Origin: Heterobasidion occidentale
Lineage: Eukaryota; Basidiomycota; Agaricomycetes; Russulales; Bondarzewiaceae
NCBI GenBank assembly: GCA_039111635.1
Contig: JBCAQO010000005.1
Location: 1,488,001-1,552,000 of the forward strand
Length of the DNA: 64,000 nt
Direction of reading: 5' to 3'
Positions 1 through 12,413 of this stretch are shown piece after piece. The stretch's first letter is position 1. Every line of letters starts with the position of its first letter. Below the pieces are notes generated by a model, which had not been told where the DNA came from, searched no databases, and saw nothing but the letters and a program-made list of their open reading frames with translations. The position numbers were made by a program, and so were the translations under genes.

Positions 1-3000
1 GGTAGGTCTTATTCCACAAATGTCGCATAATATCATTTACTTCCTCCATCTTTAAAGAATGATACTTCATGATCGCACTGCCACAAAAATTCAAACAATG
101 TATGTAGGTGGTGTGAGTGAGATGACCTACTTATCGAGTGCCTTCGCATACTTGTCAAGGTCGTTATTCACCATATCTGACATCTGTTATGATTCAGAAA
201 CCTAAAGATACCACAGGAAGATAACAGACAGACCTTGACTTTTACCAACTGCTCGGTATACTGTTTGCCGATGTTCTTGAATTCTTTGGAATCGTTCTCA
301 AGCTGTTTGAGCTGACTCTTCAAAGCCTGGATCTGCCCGCCAACATGTGCATACTAAAGATGACATTAGCATTGACCAACAAGGACTCGAATGGCAGATA
401 AGCACGTTGCTTTGCATATTAGTCTCCCGCTCCAACTGTTTGGGATACTGCTCGTCGAAGTTTCGCCTAGCCTTGGCGGCCTCTTCCATATCTAGGGCAT
501 CAATTTCTTTCTGGGTCTGGTTGATACTACGAACGAGTTCCCGCATAAACAAATTGTCGCGTATATTTGCTTGTACTGCGCCTCCCTCGTCGATTTCTTT
601 GTTGATCAGAGCAATTTCGGCGCGGACTCGCTCGACATCTTGGACATGTTCTTGGATATCGGCCTCAAACTTGTCGATTTTATCCGTAATTTCCTGCAAC
701 TTGCGGGCATGCCTGTCACGTACGTAACTGCGAATCATTGTCCTCAATGATCAATTTCAATCCTGAAACAAAGGGCGCTTGCACAAACCGGTTAATGGCT
801 CGGTTGACATTGTCAAGCTTATCAACGCTTTTGTTGAGCTCCTGCACTTCTTGTTGAGCTTGCGAGGATCTTGCGGCGAAGTCCTTCTGGAAAGACTCAA
901 ATTCCTGATCGAGAAGGTCGATCGGAGCCTGGCCATCCTTGATCAAGATATCGAGTTCCTTTACAGACACAAAATCCAAGTCAGTAGAGAAAGGAAACTG
1001 TTGTTTTCTGCTCACCTTGCTTTGCACAGTCATGGTAGCAATTTCTTGGCGCATATCATCCATGCTTTTCTGCAAGGCAACTTTCTCCCGGATTTGTGCC
1101 CGGAGCTGGCTCTCGCGCAATTGCATTGTATGCAAGTCGTTCTGAAATGTCTGGATAGCATTTCTTCGACGCTCTCTTTCAGTCATAAGACTCTGCTTCT
1201 CTCGTTCAGTAGACCGCCTTCAGGGACGTATCAAAATGGTTGCGCCGAGATGTTTCACAGAAGAAAAACACTCACAGATCCGCCAACACACCGTCAATCT
1301 CATGTTGAACATCAGTCGCTGTCTTTGCAGACCCGGAGGCTGACAGTTCTTTCTGTATGTCTGAGATATCCTGCTGAAGGCGTTCAGTGTCCTGAAGTAA
1401 CCTCGAGACATTGCTCGCATGTTGTCGCAGAACATTGAGATCTTTCAGGTCCTTCTTCGCTAAAGTCAACCTTTCGGTAGCCTGTCGAGGATAGTAAGCA
1501 TCATGTCTGCGTCGGAGATGGGTGGATTTATGAAACCTTGTCAGCAGCTTCTGCCAGCGAAGGCAGTGATGCATCCTTCTCCTTGATCTCTCGCTGCAAA
1601 GCAGGAATCTCGATACTCTTGAGACGGTCTCGAGCACTTTCCACTGGTATCAGCTTCTGGAGCTCCTCCAAATAGGCCTCACGGCTATTAATGTCCGTCT
1701 GATTGTTGGCGGCGGTACTAGACGAGGTTTTTTGAACCTTCTCTTTGATCTACAACGACAAGTTTCAAGATAAGTTGCGGATAGTTGATAATGCAGATAA
1801 CTCACAGATTTCTCGAAAATTGCGAGTTCGCCATCATCCATATGGCGTGTACATAGCGCACATATACTCCTTGACTTGCCGATCTTGAGGAACATCTCGT
1901 AAAGCTGCCGAGCACTGGCCGCCGTGCCGATTTCGCTTGATTCACGATAGATGAACTGCACTCTTGTTAGATAGGCGCAAACACTACTTACCTCTTCAAC
2001 TCATCCAGCTCTTCTCTGGTTATTTTTATGGCAGTTTCAACACAATCATGCTCATAAAGGCCTTCTTGCAGCTGTCGCTCCAAGCCTTAAAGACATCAGC
2101 AATCAATCCATAAGCGGGAAGACCAAACATACTCTTTATCTCCGATTGTTTTGCAATCAGCAGGGCTTTGGAAGGCGACAAGGCGGCCTCTGCTTCGTGG
2201 AGGGTCCTATCTGCACCGCTTGACTGCCTCTCAATAGAGAGGTACTCGCCATCCTTTTCACTGCAATAAACACGTCAAGACCACAACATATCGAGAGAGG
2301 GATACGAACATGATTACACGGTCCAGCTCCTTCTCCATAGTCTCGGCGCGCGGGTCTGTGCCGACAAGCTTCCTGAACTTCGCATTGTTGATCTGCAGAC
2401 TGCAGAACATGTAAGATATTTCTGTAAGAATTAGTGAATGAAAGTATTCACAGGTTCTTCAACTCGCTCGACTTAGACTTCAATTCGCTTTGCTTGAGGT
2501 CCAGCTTTGCTCTAGAATCAGCTTGAAGACTGAGTGCCCTAAATTCATCGTTTAATGCATCGCGCTTGTCTTCCAAACCACGGCCCTTGCTAGTCAGCTC
2601 AGTCAGGCGGTTATCATATTTAGCGGACGCAATCTCCATCTGGCTCTTCTCGATCCGATTCTTCTTCTCGTCCATGTCTGCCAAAAGCGTCTCAAGTTCA
2701 GCATCAACCATCCGAGAGGCTTCAATAGTCTCTTCAGCCGCGGCGAGGTCAGATTGCGTCTTCGACTGCGTGTGGTAATCGTCAATTGAGAGTTTTAATG
2801 ATCATGGACAGAGGGAGAAACGCACAATCTTGTCACGGGTGTGAGCCTTCTGCTGCTTATGTTTCTCTAAAATATTTGACAGCTCGCGAGATTTATGGTT
2901 ATATTCATCGCCTTTTGCGCGGCGTTCAAGCTAAAATCGGAGCACGCAATCTGGGTAAAAATCCGCGTATTTAGAGAAGCTCGTTCACGAGACTGACCTC

Positions 3001-4456
3001 GAGTTTATTGGCTTTTGATGTTCGCTGTCGTTGTAAATCACTCAATCTATCAGAGAACGCAACAACTTTCTCCTTGGCCAAGGGAGACGTGTCAAAGCCC
3101 TTGATGTTGTGTTGCGCGCCTAGTTCTCGAATCAAGGCCTCACGATCAGAGATGCGGTCCTCTTGCACCTGAATATTGTCAGCTCCCTGATTCTGAAAGA
3201 CTCAGACTGATCTCCATACCTTCGCTTCTGACACGAGCCTCGCCTTTTCTCCCACAAGGCCCACATGAGTTTTACGCGCGCTATCAATCATATCATCCAA
3301 GTCCTGCTTCTTGGATTCTTCACGAGCACGGTCTTGCTTGCGCTTTGCTATATGGTCTTCGAAATTCCTCTGACGATCCAAGAGCTCCTCATCAGTGTCT
3401 GTCACATATATAGCACTTTAGTTTTGCTGTTTAGGCCGGGCTGAAGAGGGACCTTACCACTGAGCTCTGTCACAGTGGCTTTCCGTCCGGCAAGCAACTG
3501 CTGATCCCGGTCTCTCTGCTGTTCCAGGACCTCAATTTTGACGTACATTTCTCGAAACTTGGTAGCAGAGTCTAGAAACGCTTTATTCGCCAACACCAGC
3601 CGTTCATAGGCATCCTTGGTCTCTTCGTACGAGACCTCCTTGGAAGCTATGTCGGCGGTAAGATCCAAAATTCGGCTCTTCAGCTTATCTGAGTGCTATT
3701 TCTGAAGCGAGAGCGATTCTAGGCGTTCTTTTTCGGCTTTGAGTTCCGCCGCACGATCTTTTCGAAGAGCCTTGATGGAGTCAAGAGCTTTGGTGTACCT
3801 CAAGAGAGCCTTAGACAACTAGATGGATTGACGAACCAAAATTTACCTTGTTGCCTCAAATATGTCGTCGAATTTCTTCTTCAACGCAGCAGGCTCAGCA
3901 AGAGGCCAATATGAGTCCTCTTGATGGCAGAAGATCACATTCTCCAACACAGATTTCGAGACACCCAACAAATGGGGAATCTCTGTATCCATTTCTGCAC
4001 ATTTAGTCGAAATAACAGCACGCTTCGAGTAATCGTCAATTGTGTCCTACATTATAGATCCGGATAGCGTACCTTGCCTCCACTCTCTGTGTTATTGTCG
4101 AGAGCCAGGATGCTCTCCAGTGTCTTCATAGTAAGAGCGGCATTCTTCTTCATCGTAACAGAGAGATTACGAACGGCCAACATGCGTTTTCCGTTGGCAG
4201 CGTGGAACCTGAGCTTTACCTGGGCTTTGACCTCTTTTTCGTTCGCCATCTTAGGGTCGTGCACGAACGCGCCTCCTCTTGTATTCGGAGGCTGGTCTCC
4301 TGTGGTTGCATACTTCAAACATTCAATGACAGTCGTTTTGCCACTGCCATTATGGCCGACGATGACAGTGACGGGGGAGAAGAATTCGATTACGGAAACC
4401 TGTTTATCGTCGAAGGAGCGGATGCCACGGATGGCAAGCTTGTTGAGACTCGACAT
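1..4456 (-). CDS. RAD50: RAD50 double-strand-break repair ATPase (3' end beyond window)
   Basis: RAD50 is the ATPase and long coiled-coil subunit of the nuclear MRE11-RAD50-NBS1 complex, which tethers and processes DNA double-strand breaks. The start ([17 protein letters not shown]) is followed by Walker A GHNGSGKT at residues 34-41, then [18 protein letters not shown], typical of the N-terminal ATPase lobe. Many short exons of charged heptad coiled coil follow. The zinc hook is the CALC motif at 1851-1862, flanked by coiled coil. At the left edge the frame reads [15 protein letters not shown], the conserved stretch just before the C-terminal ATPase lobe, so the signature motif and Walker B lie outside the window. 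Exons are separated by short GT-AG introns; I did not fix every boundary. Identification is firm, fine structure is not. Confidence 0.95.
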
Positions 4457-5762
4457 AGTATGTTTGGAGGCTGCCTTTGAGCGTTCTCTCGAGACTAGGC
4501 AGTGCGTTGGAATGCAGCGTCAACGTTGAACGAACAAAGACGCGACGATGAGTGCCCGTGGCTGGAAGAGGTCCAAACGCGGTTGGTCACGCGTGACACT
4601 TCGTGCGCTCGCTGCCGGCGGCAGTTGCAGGCTTGTACGTGAACAATGCTGTATTTATTACGCTCGCACCTGAGCGCTGAGCGAGCAACAACCTGCAACA
4701 ACACCGTGCGACATTGAAAAATGTAACTTCGCAATTGTTTAGAAAACGCACACCAGGATATACTCAAAAAATGGACCAAATTCGTATTCGTCGACGTCAA
4801 TCCTAGGGTTCACAGAATGAATCAATCGTTTACCACATACCATGTGTCTTAATCTTCGTGCCTCGAACCAGATCTCAGGTACGACGGTGAGTCGAGTAAG
4901 ACTCCCAATCGCGACATATGTCCCATCCGATTCAACTCGAGCGCTCTGCTAAGCCGACGTCCCCGAATATTGTATGGTCCGGATGCTGTCTCTGCGGGCA
5001 ACACGAAACAACTCCATTGGACAGGCGGGCGTTCAATTCTGCCGAGTTTCCTCGATCTTCCTCGACCGGCAGCTGGTCACACGAATGACGAGAGCCGCTG
5101 CAAGGCGGCTCGGAAATCAATCTCGTAAGTAGAAGGTCATCGATCAAGGCATATTCCACGCCTTGCTGTCAAACCTTCATGCTGCTGATCCCTTCTTAAT
5201 ACTGAAAACTCGGCGGATCATGACACTCTGAAAGGCTGGAGAACAGCTAGTTCCATGCCGTCAAAACATCATATGATTTGGAAGGTACTGTAGGGGTGAG
5301 GAGTTTGATGGACCACAGATATCCCCGAAGTCAGCGATACCTATCACCCTTGTTCCCCGACTTGCCCTTGCACCGCGGCATAATCCATGATTGATTGATG
5401 AACGGCTCGTCGAGACTAGAAGTACGCCCCACAAGTCACCTCCGATCCCAAAGATGGCGAGATGACTCTACGAGTCTCTGAGCACCACGAACACAGGCGA
5501 GACGCACATGCTATTGGAGCCATGGTCCGAGTGGATTAGGTATAGACAAGTATCAGCACACATGCGAGACGCATGCTAGCACATGCTCTCTGACATCGAT
5601 AACGATCCGCGTAAGAGCGGTGTCGACGAGAAGTCGGTCAAGATCGCACGCCGCACGAGCAAATGCACTCACGTTCTGATTCGAAAACCTCTCGCCGAAG
5701 TCCTTCGACTGACGCCATACATGCAAGCAAGAGCTTGCAGTCGCGCAGGGTGTCCATACGCG
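4457..5762. other. Intergenic: RAD50 upstream region
   Basis: About 1.3 kb between the RAD50 start and the end of the small coiled-coil gene. Only short, incoherent reading frames occur on both strands. It should hold the RAD50 promoter and the 3' UTR of the neighbour. No tRNA, repeat or conserved exon was recognised. Confidence 0.5.
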
Positions 5763-6140
5763 TCAACGACGCTTCGCCATTTGCATAGTCAAATTGTCTA
5801 TGTACATCTGCAATGTAGCGTTCCCCGAAGACAGTTTTTCAATGTCAGCTTCCACGCTCTTCACGCGATCAAGCAATACTAAATGATACGTTAGTAGAGT
5901 GCGGCGGGGGGTGAAATGATGAGGCATATGTCGTGAGACATACCACGAAGGTCATCTTGAGCCGCTGTGATGCTCCTGACACAATAAAGAAGAGGGTAAT
6001 GAGCGCTGAGAATGAGGCTGTAGGCCTTCGACGCACTGGATGATTTGCTCTTTCTTCATGGCGTCCCTGACGATGTCACCGGAAGAGGTTTCGGTAGGCG
6101 CACTCCACGCAGCGCCATCGTCAAAATTAAGGTAAGACAT
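5763..6140 (-). CDS. Small coiled-coil protein, SCOC-like
   Basis: A three-exon gene of about 82 codons. It starts MSYLNFDDGAAWSAP and ends IDNLTMQMAKRR. The frame joins if exon 1 splices at a GTGCGT donor just after the glutamine codon in EQIIQ, giving SITAAQDDLR, and a second GTATGT intron joins this to LLDRVKSVEADIEKL. The product is one predicted coiled coil with an acidic N-terminal tail, like the short coiled-coil protein (SCOC/Slo1) family, whose members work at Golgi/endosomal membranes with Arl GTPases. Family assignment rests on size, coiled coil and the 'ENxxLxxYIxNLM'-like end. It is divergently transcribed from RPN13 with about 200 bases between starts. An ARL gene lies 1.6 kb away, but proximity does not imply partnership. 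Confidence 0.6.
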
Positions 6141-6338
6141 TGTGTAGACGGTCGGCTGTGCGGTGAGCGACGCTCAGCCGTCGTTGCAACAGCTTGAAGG
6201 TTGCTCTGCAAGTCAAGCGGACACATGTAATATTTGACGCCACCGGTGAGGGCGGACCGCCATATCTGAGTGACGCGTCGCGTTCTCTCCCGACTCGAAT
6301 CTGAACTTCTCAATTGCTACACTCCCCCACTCCACGTT
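6141..6338. promoter_or_regulatory. Divergent promoter, SCOC-like / RPN13
   Basis: 198 bases separate two start codons pointing away from each other, so this interval must carry both 5' UTRs and probably a shared promoter. No clear TATA box was seen. Confidence 0.5.
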
Positions 6339-7583
6339 ATGTCTCTAACAGATCTGCATACGATACTCGCCTTCAAGGCGGGTCGCGCAGTGAGGCGCGA
6401 GGGGACGAACACCGTTGAACCGAGTCTTACCAAGGGCGCAATCGTCATCGAGCGCGAGCACGATGATCTCCTCCATTTCATGTGGAAAAACCGGGAGACA
6501 AATGAAACTGAAGAGGTATGCAAGATGCCTTCAAAATCCCGACACATGCATAGCCCTTTCATGTTTCGCCCAGAGCTGATGGGAGGCGTTGCGTGTTGCC
6601 TGCACAGGATCTTTTGCTGTTCCCGTCAGACGCGACTTTCGAGCGCGTCACGCAAGCCGACGGACGGGTCTTTGTACTCAAGTTCTCCTCTTCAGACCAG
6701 AGGCATTTTGTGAGCTTTTTATCACCTTTCATTGTTGGCAGACTCTGATGGAGACCGTCAGTTTTGGATCCAGGTAGTTCACGTCGCTCTCATCATTTGA
6801 CATGGAGAGAAGCTGAACAATACTGAACGATAACAGAATGGATCTTCCGACCGAGACGCTGAATTCATCCGTCACATCAACAATCTCCTACGCATTCCCG
6901 GATACATCCCCGTCTGGGATGCTCGGACTCCTGCGCAAAGGGCGGCACAGGAAGCAGCCAATGCACAAGCATCGTCCTCGTCTTCTCAACCCCAACCGTA
7001 TGTGTCCGGATTCGTTTTCGAGTCTCATTTTGTATGCCACTGGACTTAATTTTTCCCGGAGAATTTAGAACACAAAGTGCAGGTGCTGATGCTGGTGTGA
7101 GTACGAGCGTAGGCGCGAGCAACGCACAGCCTACTCCAGAGCAGCTCGCTCAGCTCCAATCCTTGGTAGCCCAAATGTCCAGTGCCACCAGTACCAATGT
7201 CGAACCAGGTCTGTATCCTGTCTGGCAGATTTGGCTTCACGATACTCAAAGGCATTCCAGAACTCTCTCTGACTGACATCCTTACTCCTGCGGTTCTCAC
7301 GCCCCTTTTTGCTACGCATCCGAACCTAATTCCGGCCATTTTCCCTTACCTACCCCCCGACCTTCCGACGCCTCCCACACCCGAAGTGCTCTCTGGCATC
7401 GTGGCATCCCCACAGTTCCGGGGCGCCGTCATCAGCTTTGACCGTGCACTGCGTACTGGCATGCTTGGCGGACTTGTCAGGCAACTTGGACTGCCGGAGG
7501 AGGCAGGCACAAGTGTGGAAGCATTCTTAAGGGCCATTGGGGAGCAAGCGCGAGAGAGCGGAGAGAGTATGGACACGGATTAA
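6339..7583 (+). CDS. RPN13: Proteasomal ubiquitin receptor Rpn13/ADRM1
   Basis: Rpn13 docks on the 26S proteasome regulatory particle, binds ubiquitin through its Pru domain and, in many eukaryotes, recruits the UCH37 deubiquitinase through a C-terminal DEUBAD domain. The ATG at 6339 gives MSLTDLHTILAFKAGRA; FMWKNRETNETEE and RVFVLKFSSSDQRHF follow, all Pru-domain signatures. The Pru strand FFWIQ is completed by a 12-base exon at 6762-6773. Next come EFIRHINNLL, a low-complexity linker (AQASSSSSQPQP), and the DEUBAD-like region from ELSLTDILTPAVL to the stop at 7581-7583. Introns follow GTATGC, GTGAGC, GTAGTT, GTATGT and GTCTGT donors. Both domains are present and no frame break was seen. Confidence 0.93.
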
Positions 7584-7760
7584 ATAGTATTAAGTCTGGT
7601 CCTTGTTCGTTTAACTGTTTAACTTGGATTGTAAATGATTGCAGCGTTGTCGGAGAGCTTAGAAGGGTATGAGTGCAGCTTTGCCGACAACATATGGATA
7701 GACAAGTGGCGTAGTATACATACAAATGGTCAACAACAGGTATAAGATCTTGAGAAGAGG

Positions 7761-8934
7761 TCAATGACTGCGTCCTGCTAGCCATTGAAGGATTATATCC
7801 CTATGATTGAAGTGAGAAAGAGGTTACAAGTTTGTACACTTATAGGAACGTACAAGTTATGTTGAGATTTCATCGAGCACTAAGAGATTATGAGTACAAC
7901 GCGGCTTTAGTTGGATACAAGTTCTTTGCCAGATTCAAGTTTCACATACCGAATAGCACTGGACGAGGAACGCTCAGCTACGACAACACGCTTAATTGCG
8001 AAATATTACTCACCGATACGGGCCTTCCTTGTATCTTGTCCAGTTCCCTGGAATCCGCGACCATATTTGAATGGATGCAAAAATCGGTAGTATGCTGACG
8101 GGCTCACAGTGCTTTGATCAGTTCATTGACTGGTGCATGTCCGTCGATATCATTCTTGTTTCCGAGCTGTACATTGAAACATTCAGGCAGGTCGGAATGC
8201 ATGAAGAAATTGGCTTACGACGAGTAGTGGCACGCCGTGAAGACTCGGCTGGTTCAGAAGAGTGTGCAACTCGAAACGTGCTGTTTCAAATTTCTCTTTC
8301 TGGTTGTGATGTCATTATCAAATAGTGTATGAGGTAAAAAGACACTCACGTCGTTTGAATCCACTACAAAGCTAACATCAGAGGTGAGCACGTCGCGCCG
8401 CCAGGAACGTACATAGCTCTTACACCACTGCATCAACGCCATTGCAATATCTCTCCCACATAGAACGAAACTTCGGTTGCCCTAGGGTATATTTTGAGTA
8501 TATGTATAGACGACGCAGATCAAGAAGCACACACCAGCAACATCCCAGATCTTGAGTGTCACATTTCCTTTCCGCACTTTACGAAAGTTAAAGGCAACTG
8601 TTGGAACGACGTCTTCACTCCACTACAGTCACGTTGATCCAGGTTGAGGAATCACGTTGGCAGAAGTGAGGATAGAAGACGCGCATACCTGCCCGGAGCC
8701 AATAACATTGACGAATGAAGTCTTCCCCGAAGCCTTTGCAGACACCGGGCAGGTCAGGAACTCGACCTGCGGCACATGTGGATACTACCTACCTGCAAAC
8801 CAACGACTGACAACTCTGCTGCCTTGGAAAAGAATATCCTGAGCAATGAGATAAGTGGAGGAGGTTTGATAGCCTGATGTGATAGCGACTCACCCGCTGA
8901 ACCACTGAAATAGTGAAGAAAAGAAGCCAGGCAT
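7761..8934 (-). CDS. ARL8: ARL8-type small GTPase
   Basis: ARL8 is an Arf-like GTPase that in animals recruits motors and tethers to lysosomes. Splicing many short exons gives a complete protein starting [17 protein letters not shown], an amphipathic helix as in animal ARL8. Motifs in order: P-loop GLQASGKT, switch I PTVAFN, switch [20 protein letters not shown]4 LGNKND, G5-like region CYSCSMK, and C-terminal [13 protein letters not shown]. No myristoylatable glycine 2 is present, again as in ARL8. The P-loop needs an acceptor inside the reading, just before the GCTTCGGGG codons. One internal exon appears to be only 9 bases (7950-7958). The gene converges on RPN13 and diverges from PET127. 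Every junction is phase-consistent, so confidence is high. Confidence 0.93.
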
Positions 8935-9083
8935 CTTGCAAGTCTGGGGGTGGGAGCTATGCGCGGCGCAAGGTTACGGCTGAACGGGGACAGAGAATAA
9001 GGTTAGGGCTGCTGACTAACGAGTGCTGAAATCCTCAGCGCGAACTTGGAGTGAACTTGGTTCCCGTCGCTGGCGTTGCTCGG
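8935..9083. promoter_or_regulatory. Divergent promoter, ARL8 / PET127
   Basis: Only 149 bases separate the two start codons, so both promoters must overlap or be shared. No TATA element was recognised. Confidence 0.5.
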
Positions 9084-12000
9084 ATGAACGTCTTGCGCTA
9101 TCATCGTCTACGTTTCAACCTCACTCCCAAAAGATGGCTCTCGACGGCTGATAGAGGTAAACTCTCAGAACGTCTTCTCAACCGCCTAGCAAGCTCCGAA
9201 TCAGAGGTTATATCCTCGTCGGGTGAGGCTCTCGGCCGGCGCCAAGTTGCTTCCTCCAATCTTCTTGACACTCTCAATCTTGCTGTGACAGATCAAAAGC
9301 ACTCTCAGAAAGTCCAAGAGCAGCAGAAACAGAGAAACAAGAAACGAAAAGAGAAACAAAAGCAGCGGAAACTTGCTCGAAACAATGAGCCGACGTCAGC
9401 ACCTAGCAAGGTTGTCACACGAACAGAATCAATAGACCCTATAGCAGACTTGGTACGACCTTTGGATCAACCTTCGACACAAGACGCAGCAGAATCTAGT
9501 GATGGTGCGCTGTTGCTGACTCTCCTCATTTTCACTACACTAACCTTGATATTGTTGTATAGAACTCATCGAGTCACACATTAATTACAATGACAGAGAT
9601 GGTGCTCCCCACATTCCACGAACACTTCTCTATACACGACGCGTCGAAGGCGTTCTTCACTCTTTAACTGGCCCAATATTACAAGGCACGTAAACGCAAG
9701 CACTAGACTTCGCTGTCACTTCATAACTGGTACATCTAGACCTTGAACCGCCATCGCCGCAACAGCCCATTGCACAACTTGCACACGGTCTCGACCGTGT
9801 CCTTTTTAAGTCCGTTGTTTAACTCAAACACACCTCCTTCCATCCGTACTTCTTGGTCTAATTATACCCACCTTGTGTCTTAAGTCCTGGAGTCAGTTGG
9901 TTGCAAGACCCTCGTTCAAATGTTTATAACTACACGACGTGGCTAGAAAACGTCCCATCGGTCAAGGACTTCGCTTTCGAGCGTTTGGGGGGGTTCATCA
10001 GCAGTTCTCGAGATCAAGTAAGTTCATTCGAACCAATATATGTTGGGGACAGCGATTGAAGTACAAGCGGGCATGATTCAAGGATCTTTGGTCGCCTAGC
10101 AAGGAGCGAAAAGCGAACGTTCGCATGATCAACCTCGTCTCTTTCCGGCCTGCTTAGCCATATCTATTTCTTGATCTCGGGAGACAAGCGTGTCAACACG
10201 ACATCGCTGAGTCGACATTTCCAGTTTGAGGTGATAAGCGTTTTGGTCCAACTTTAAAATATGTATAGAAGCTCATCGTGCTGTTTCATAGCCGACGAAC
10301 TTTACTCCTGGTCAACGTATGCCCGCGTCAGTCGTGTTAAAGCACAGCGATGGCGTGTATGCGATCGACTCCTTGAGTCTAATCCCTGGAAGTTCGGAGA
10401 AGAATGTATTGACATGGATGGTCAGCCCAACTCAACAGGTCATTTTTCTCTTGAATTTTCATGTTCTTATCACACCAGGGCACTGTCCTCGAGAAATTCC
10501 TCACGATGCCCAAAGAGCGATTCTCTCAACTGTTACGTTCATCTCCTGATCCTGCAGAGGAACCTGAAACTAAGCGCGAGGCATATCGATATTCTAAGGT
10601 ATACATCCCTTACACAATCCTGTGAGCACCTGCTGGCTGACTGTTTGTATTTTATCTGGGTTGTGCTTTCAGTCAGACAAATTCGTCATGCGCTCCCAGC
10701 TAGATTGTTATGATCCCCGTTTACCGGGCACAGGAGTGTTTGATATCAAAACTCGCGCTGCGGTCCCCATTCGTTTAGACCTCATGAACTACGAGGAGAA
10801 TTCCGGGTACATCATTCGCACACTTCAGGGTCCACTCGAGAGCTTTGAGAAGGAGTATTACGATCTCATTAGGTCGGCCTTTCTCAAGTATAGGTATGTG
10901 GAATTGCTCTTCGTGTCTTTCCTCGTGACTCATTGTAAAAGTTGATGCAACCGTGTCTTTTTGTGACGGATCAGCTTCCAGGCACGCATCGGGAATATGG
11001 ACGGTGTCCTCGTCGCCTATCATAATACAGCACGCATCTTTGGATTTCAGTACGTTCCCCTTTCGGAGATGGACTCGTGCATCTTTGGAAATGAAGGTCG
11101 CGGAGATCGCGTCTTCGAGAAGTGTGTTCAAATGATGGAGGCTATCATGACCGAGGCAGTACATCAATTCCCCGACCAGGTATGTTTGGCTTCTCCACTC
11201 TGCCTTCTGCCATGAATCACCGTACCGTCTCTGAAATGGCACAGTCCATTAGATGCGTCACAGAAAAGAAAGAGGGCAACGACGTGTTGCAGGTTTTCCT
11301 TGAACCTGCCGACTGGAACGAGGAGACTCAGGGCCCTACGCCCATCGTTCAGTTGGATGTCACGGTCGTGAACTACGCCGGTGACACGGAGGTGCGGGGA
11401 TCTACGGCCGTTGCGAGATCAGACCTTCCTTGTATGTTCATAAATCGCCTATTCTCATCATGTCTGGTCTTGACAATATTGGCATTTACCACCCAGGGAC
11501 AATTCTATATTCCATATCCACTCCTTCGCTCTCGCAGCGCGAGATCCGCGGGAACCTGAGCGAGGTCATCAGTCGACAGTTCTTTGCATACAATCTCCCG
11601 TCTGGTGTCAGCGTGCAAGATATGGAGGAACGGTGGAACGAGATGAATTTTAACCCCTCGTCTACGACACCTCCCGCGGTTTATGATCCGGCGTTCTTCA
11701 AGGACGCGGGAAGGAACGTGCTAGCTCTACGGGCCCTTGCGCGGGCGGGCAGAGACGAACTCGAGGAGCGCGACGAGGAATGGCGAAGGAGCGGAAGAAA
11801 AAAGATCGTCTTGGAGCCGGGTGAGATGACGATTGCGAAGCTGCAAGAGGCTGACACCCAGAACGTGTCGGCCTCAGAATTGCTGTTTGGACCTGAACTT
11901 GCAGCCTTGTTGCAACCCCTTACAGGTGAAACTTTAGATAAGGTGATGCCGACGCTGGAGAGTCAGGCAAAGACAGATGATGATAAAGGGGAGGACGCCG

Positions 12001-12413
12001 ATCTTTCTAATGATGACCCACGGACGCTTGACGGGCACGATGCTGATGCCATCCCTGTGTCGTCTTCCTCCGTCGGGCAGAGCCAGCCGTCGTCGCTCCC
12101 TAAGGCATCTCGCCTTGCCGATGAATATGATTGGAGCTCAATGGCACGGCTACGCTTATCAAGGGGCGAGCCAAAAGCGCCTGCAGTTGATCCGGACACA
12201 CTGCTCTTACTGGAATCCTTAGTTGCGCAGGACGACATGGTCCAGTCCTCGGATTCCTCAGATCCTGGTTCCTTGGCTGACAGCGACTCGACGCTTTCGC
12301 CACCTCCGTCATCTTCACCATCCCCAGACGACGACGCGCGCGATGCTCCCTCTGACGACTCGGCGCCGTCATCCCCCCCGGAGCCGTCGACGCCAGTATC
12401 GCATTCCTCATAA
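9084..12413 (+). CDS. PET127: Mitochondrial RNA-processing protein Pet127 (possibly broken)
   Basis: Pet127 is a mitochondrial membrane-associated protein of the PD-(D/E)XK nuclease-like superfamily, needed for 5' processing and stability of mitochondrial RNAs in yeast. The ATG at 9084 opens a basic, arginine-rich presequence (MNVLRYHRLRFNLTPKRWLS) and a lysine-rich segment. Core motifs follow: AHGLDRVLFNPGVSWLQDPR, DFAFERLGGFISSSRDQ, STSSLSGLLSHIYFLISG, FTPGQRMPASVVLKHSDG, and the signature LPGTGVFDIKTRAAVPIR. The tail is acidic and Ser/Pro-rich. Exons from 10292 onward join cleanly. Between 9685 and 10230 they do not: one junction fits only with a GC donor at 9686, the exon after 10017 is out of phase, and TGA at 10126-10128 interrupts the conserved frame. 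It is either a damaged allele or sequence error. Confidence 0.85.
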
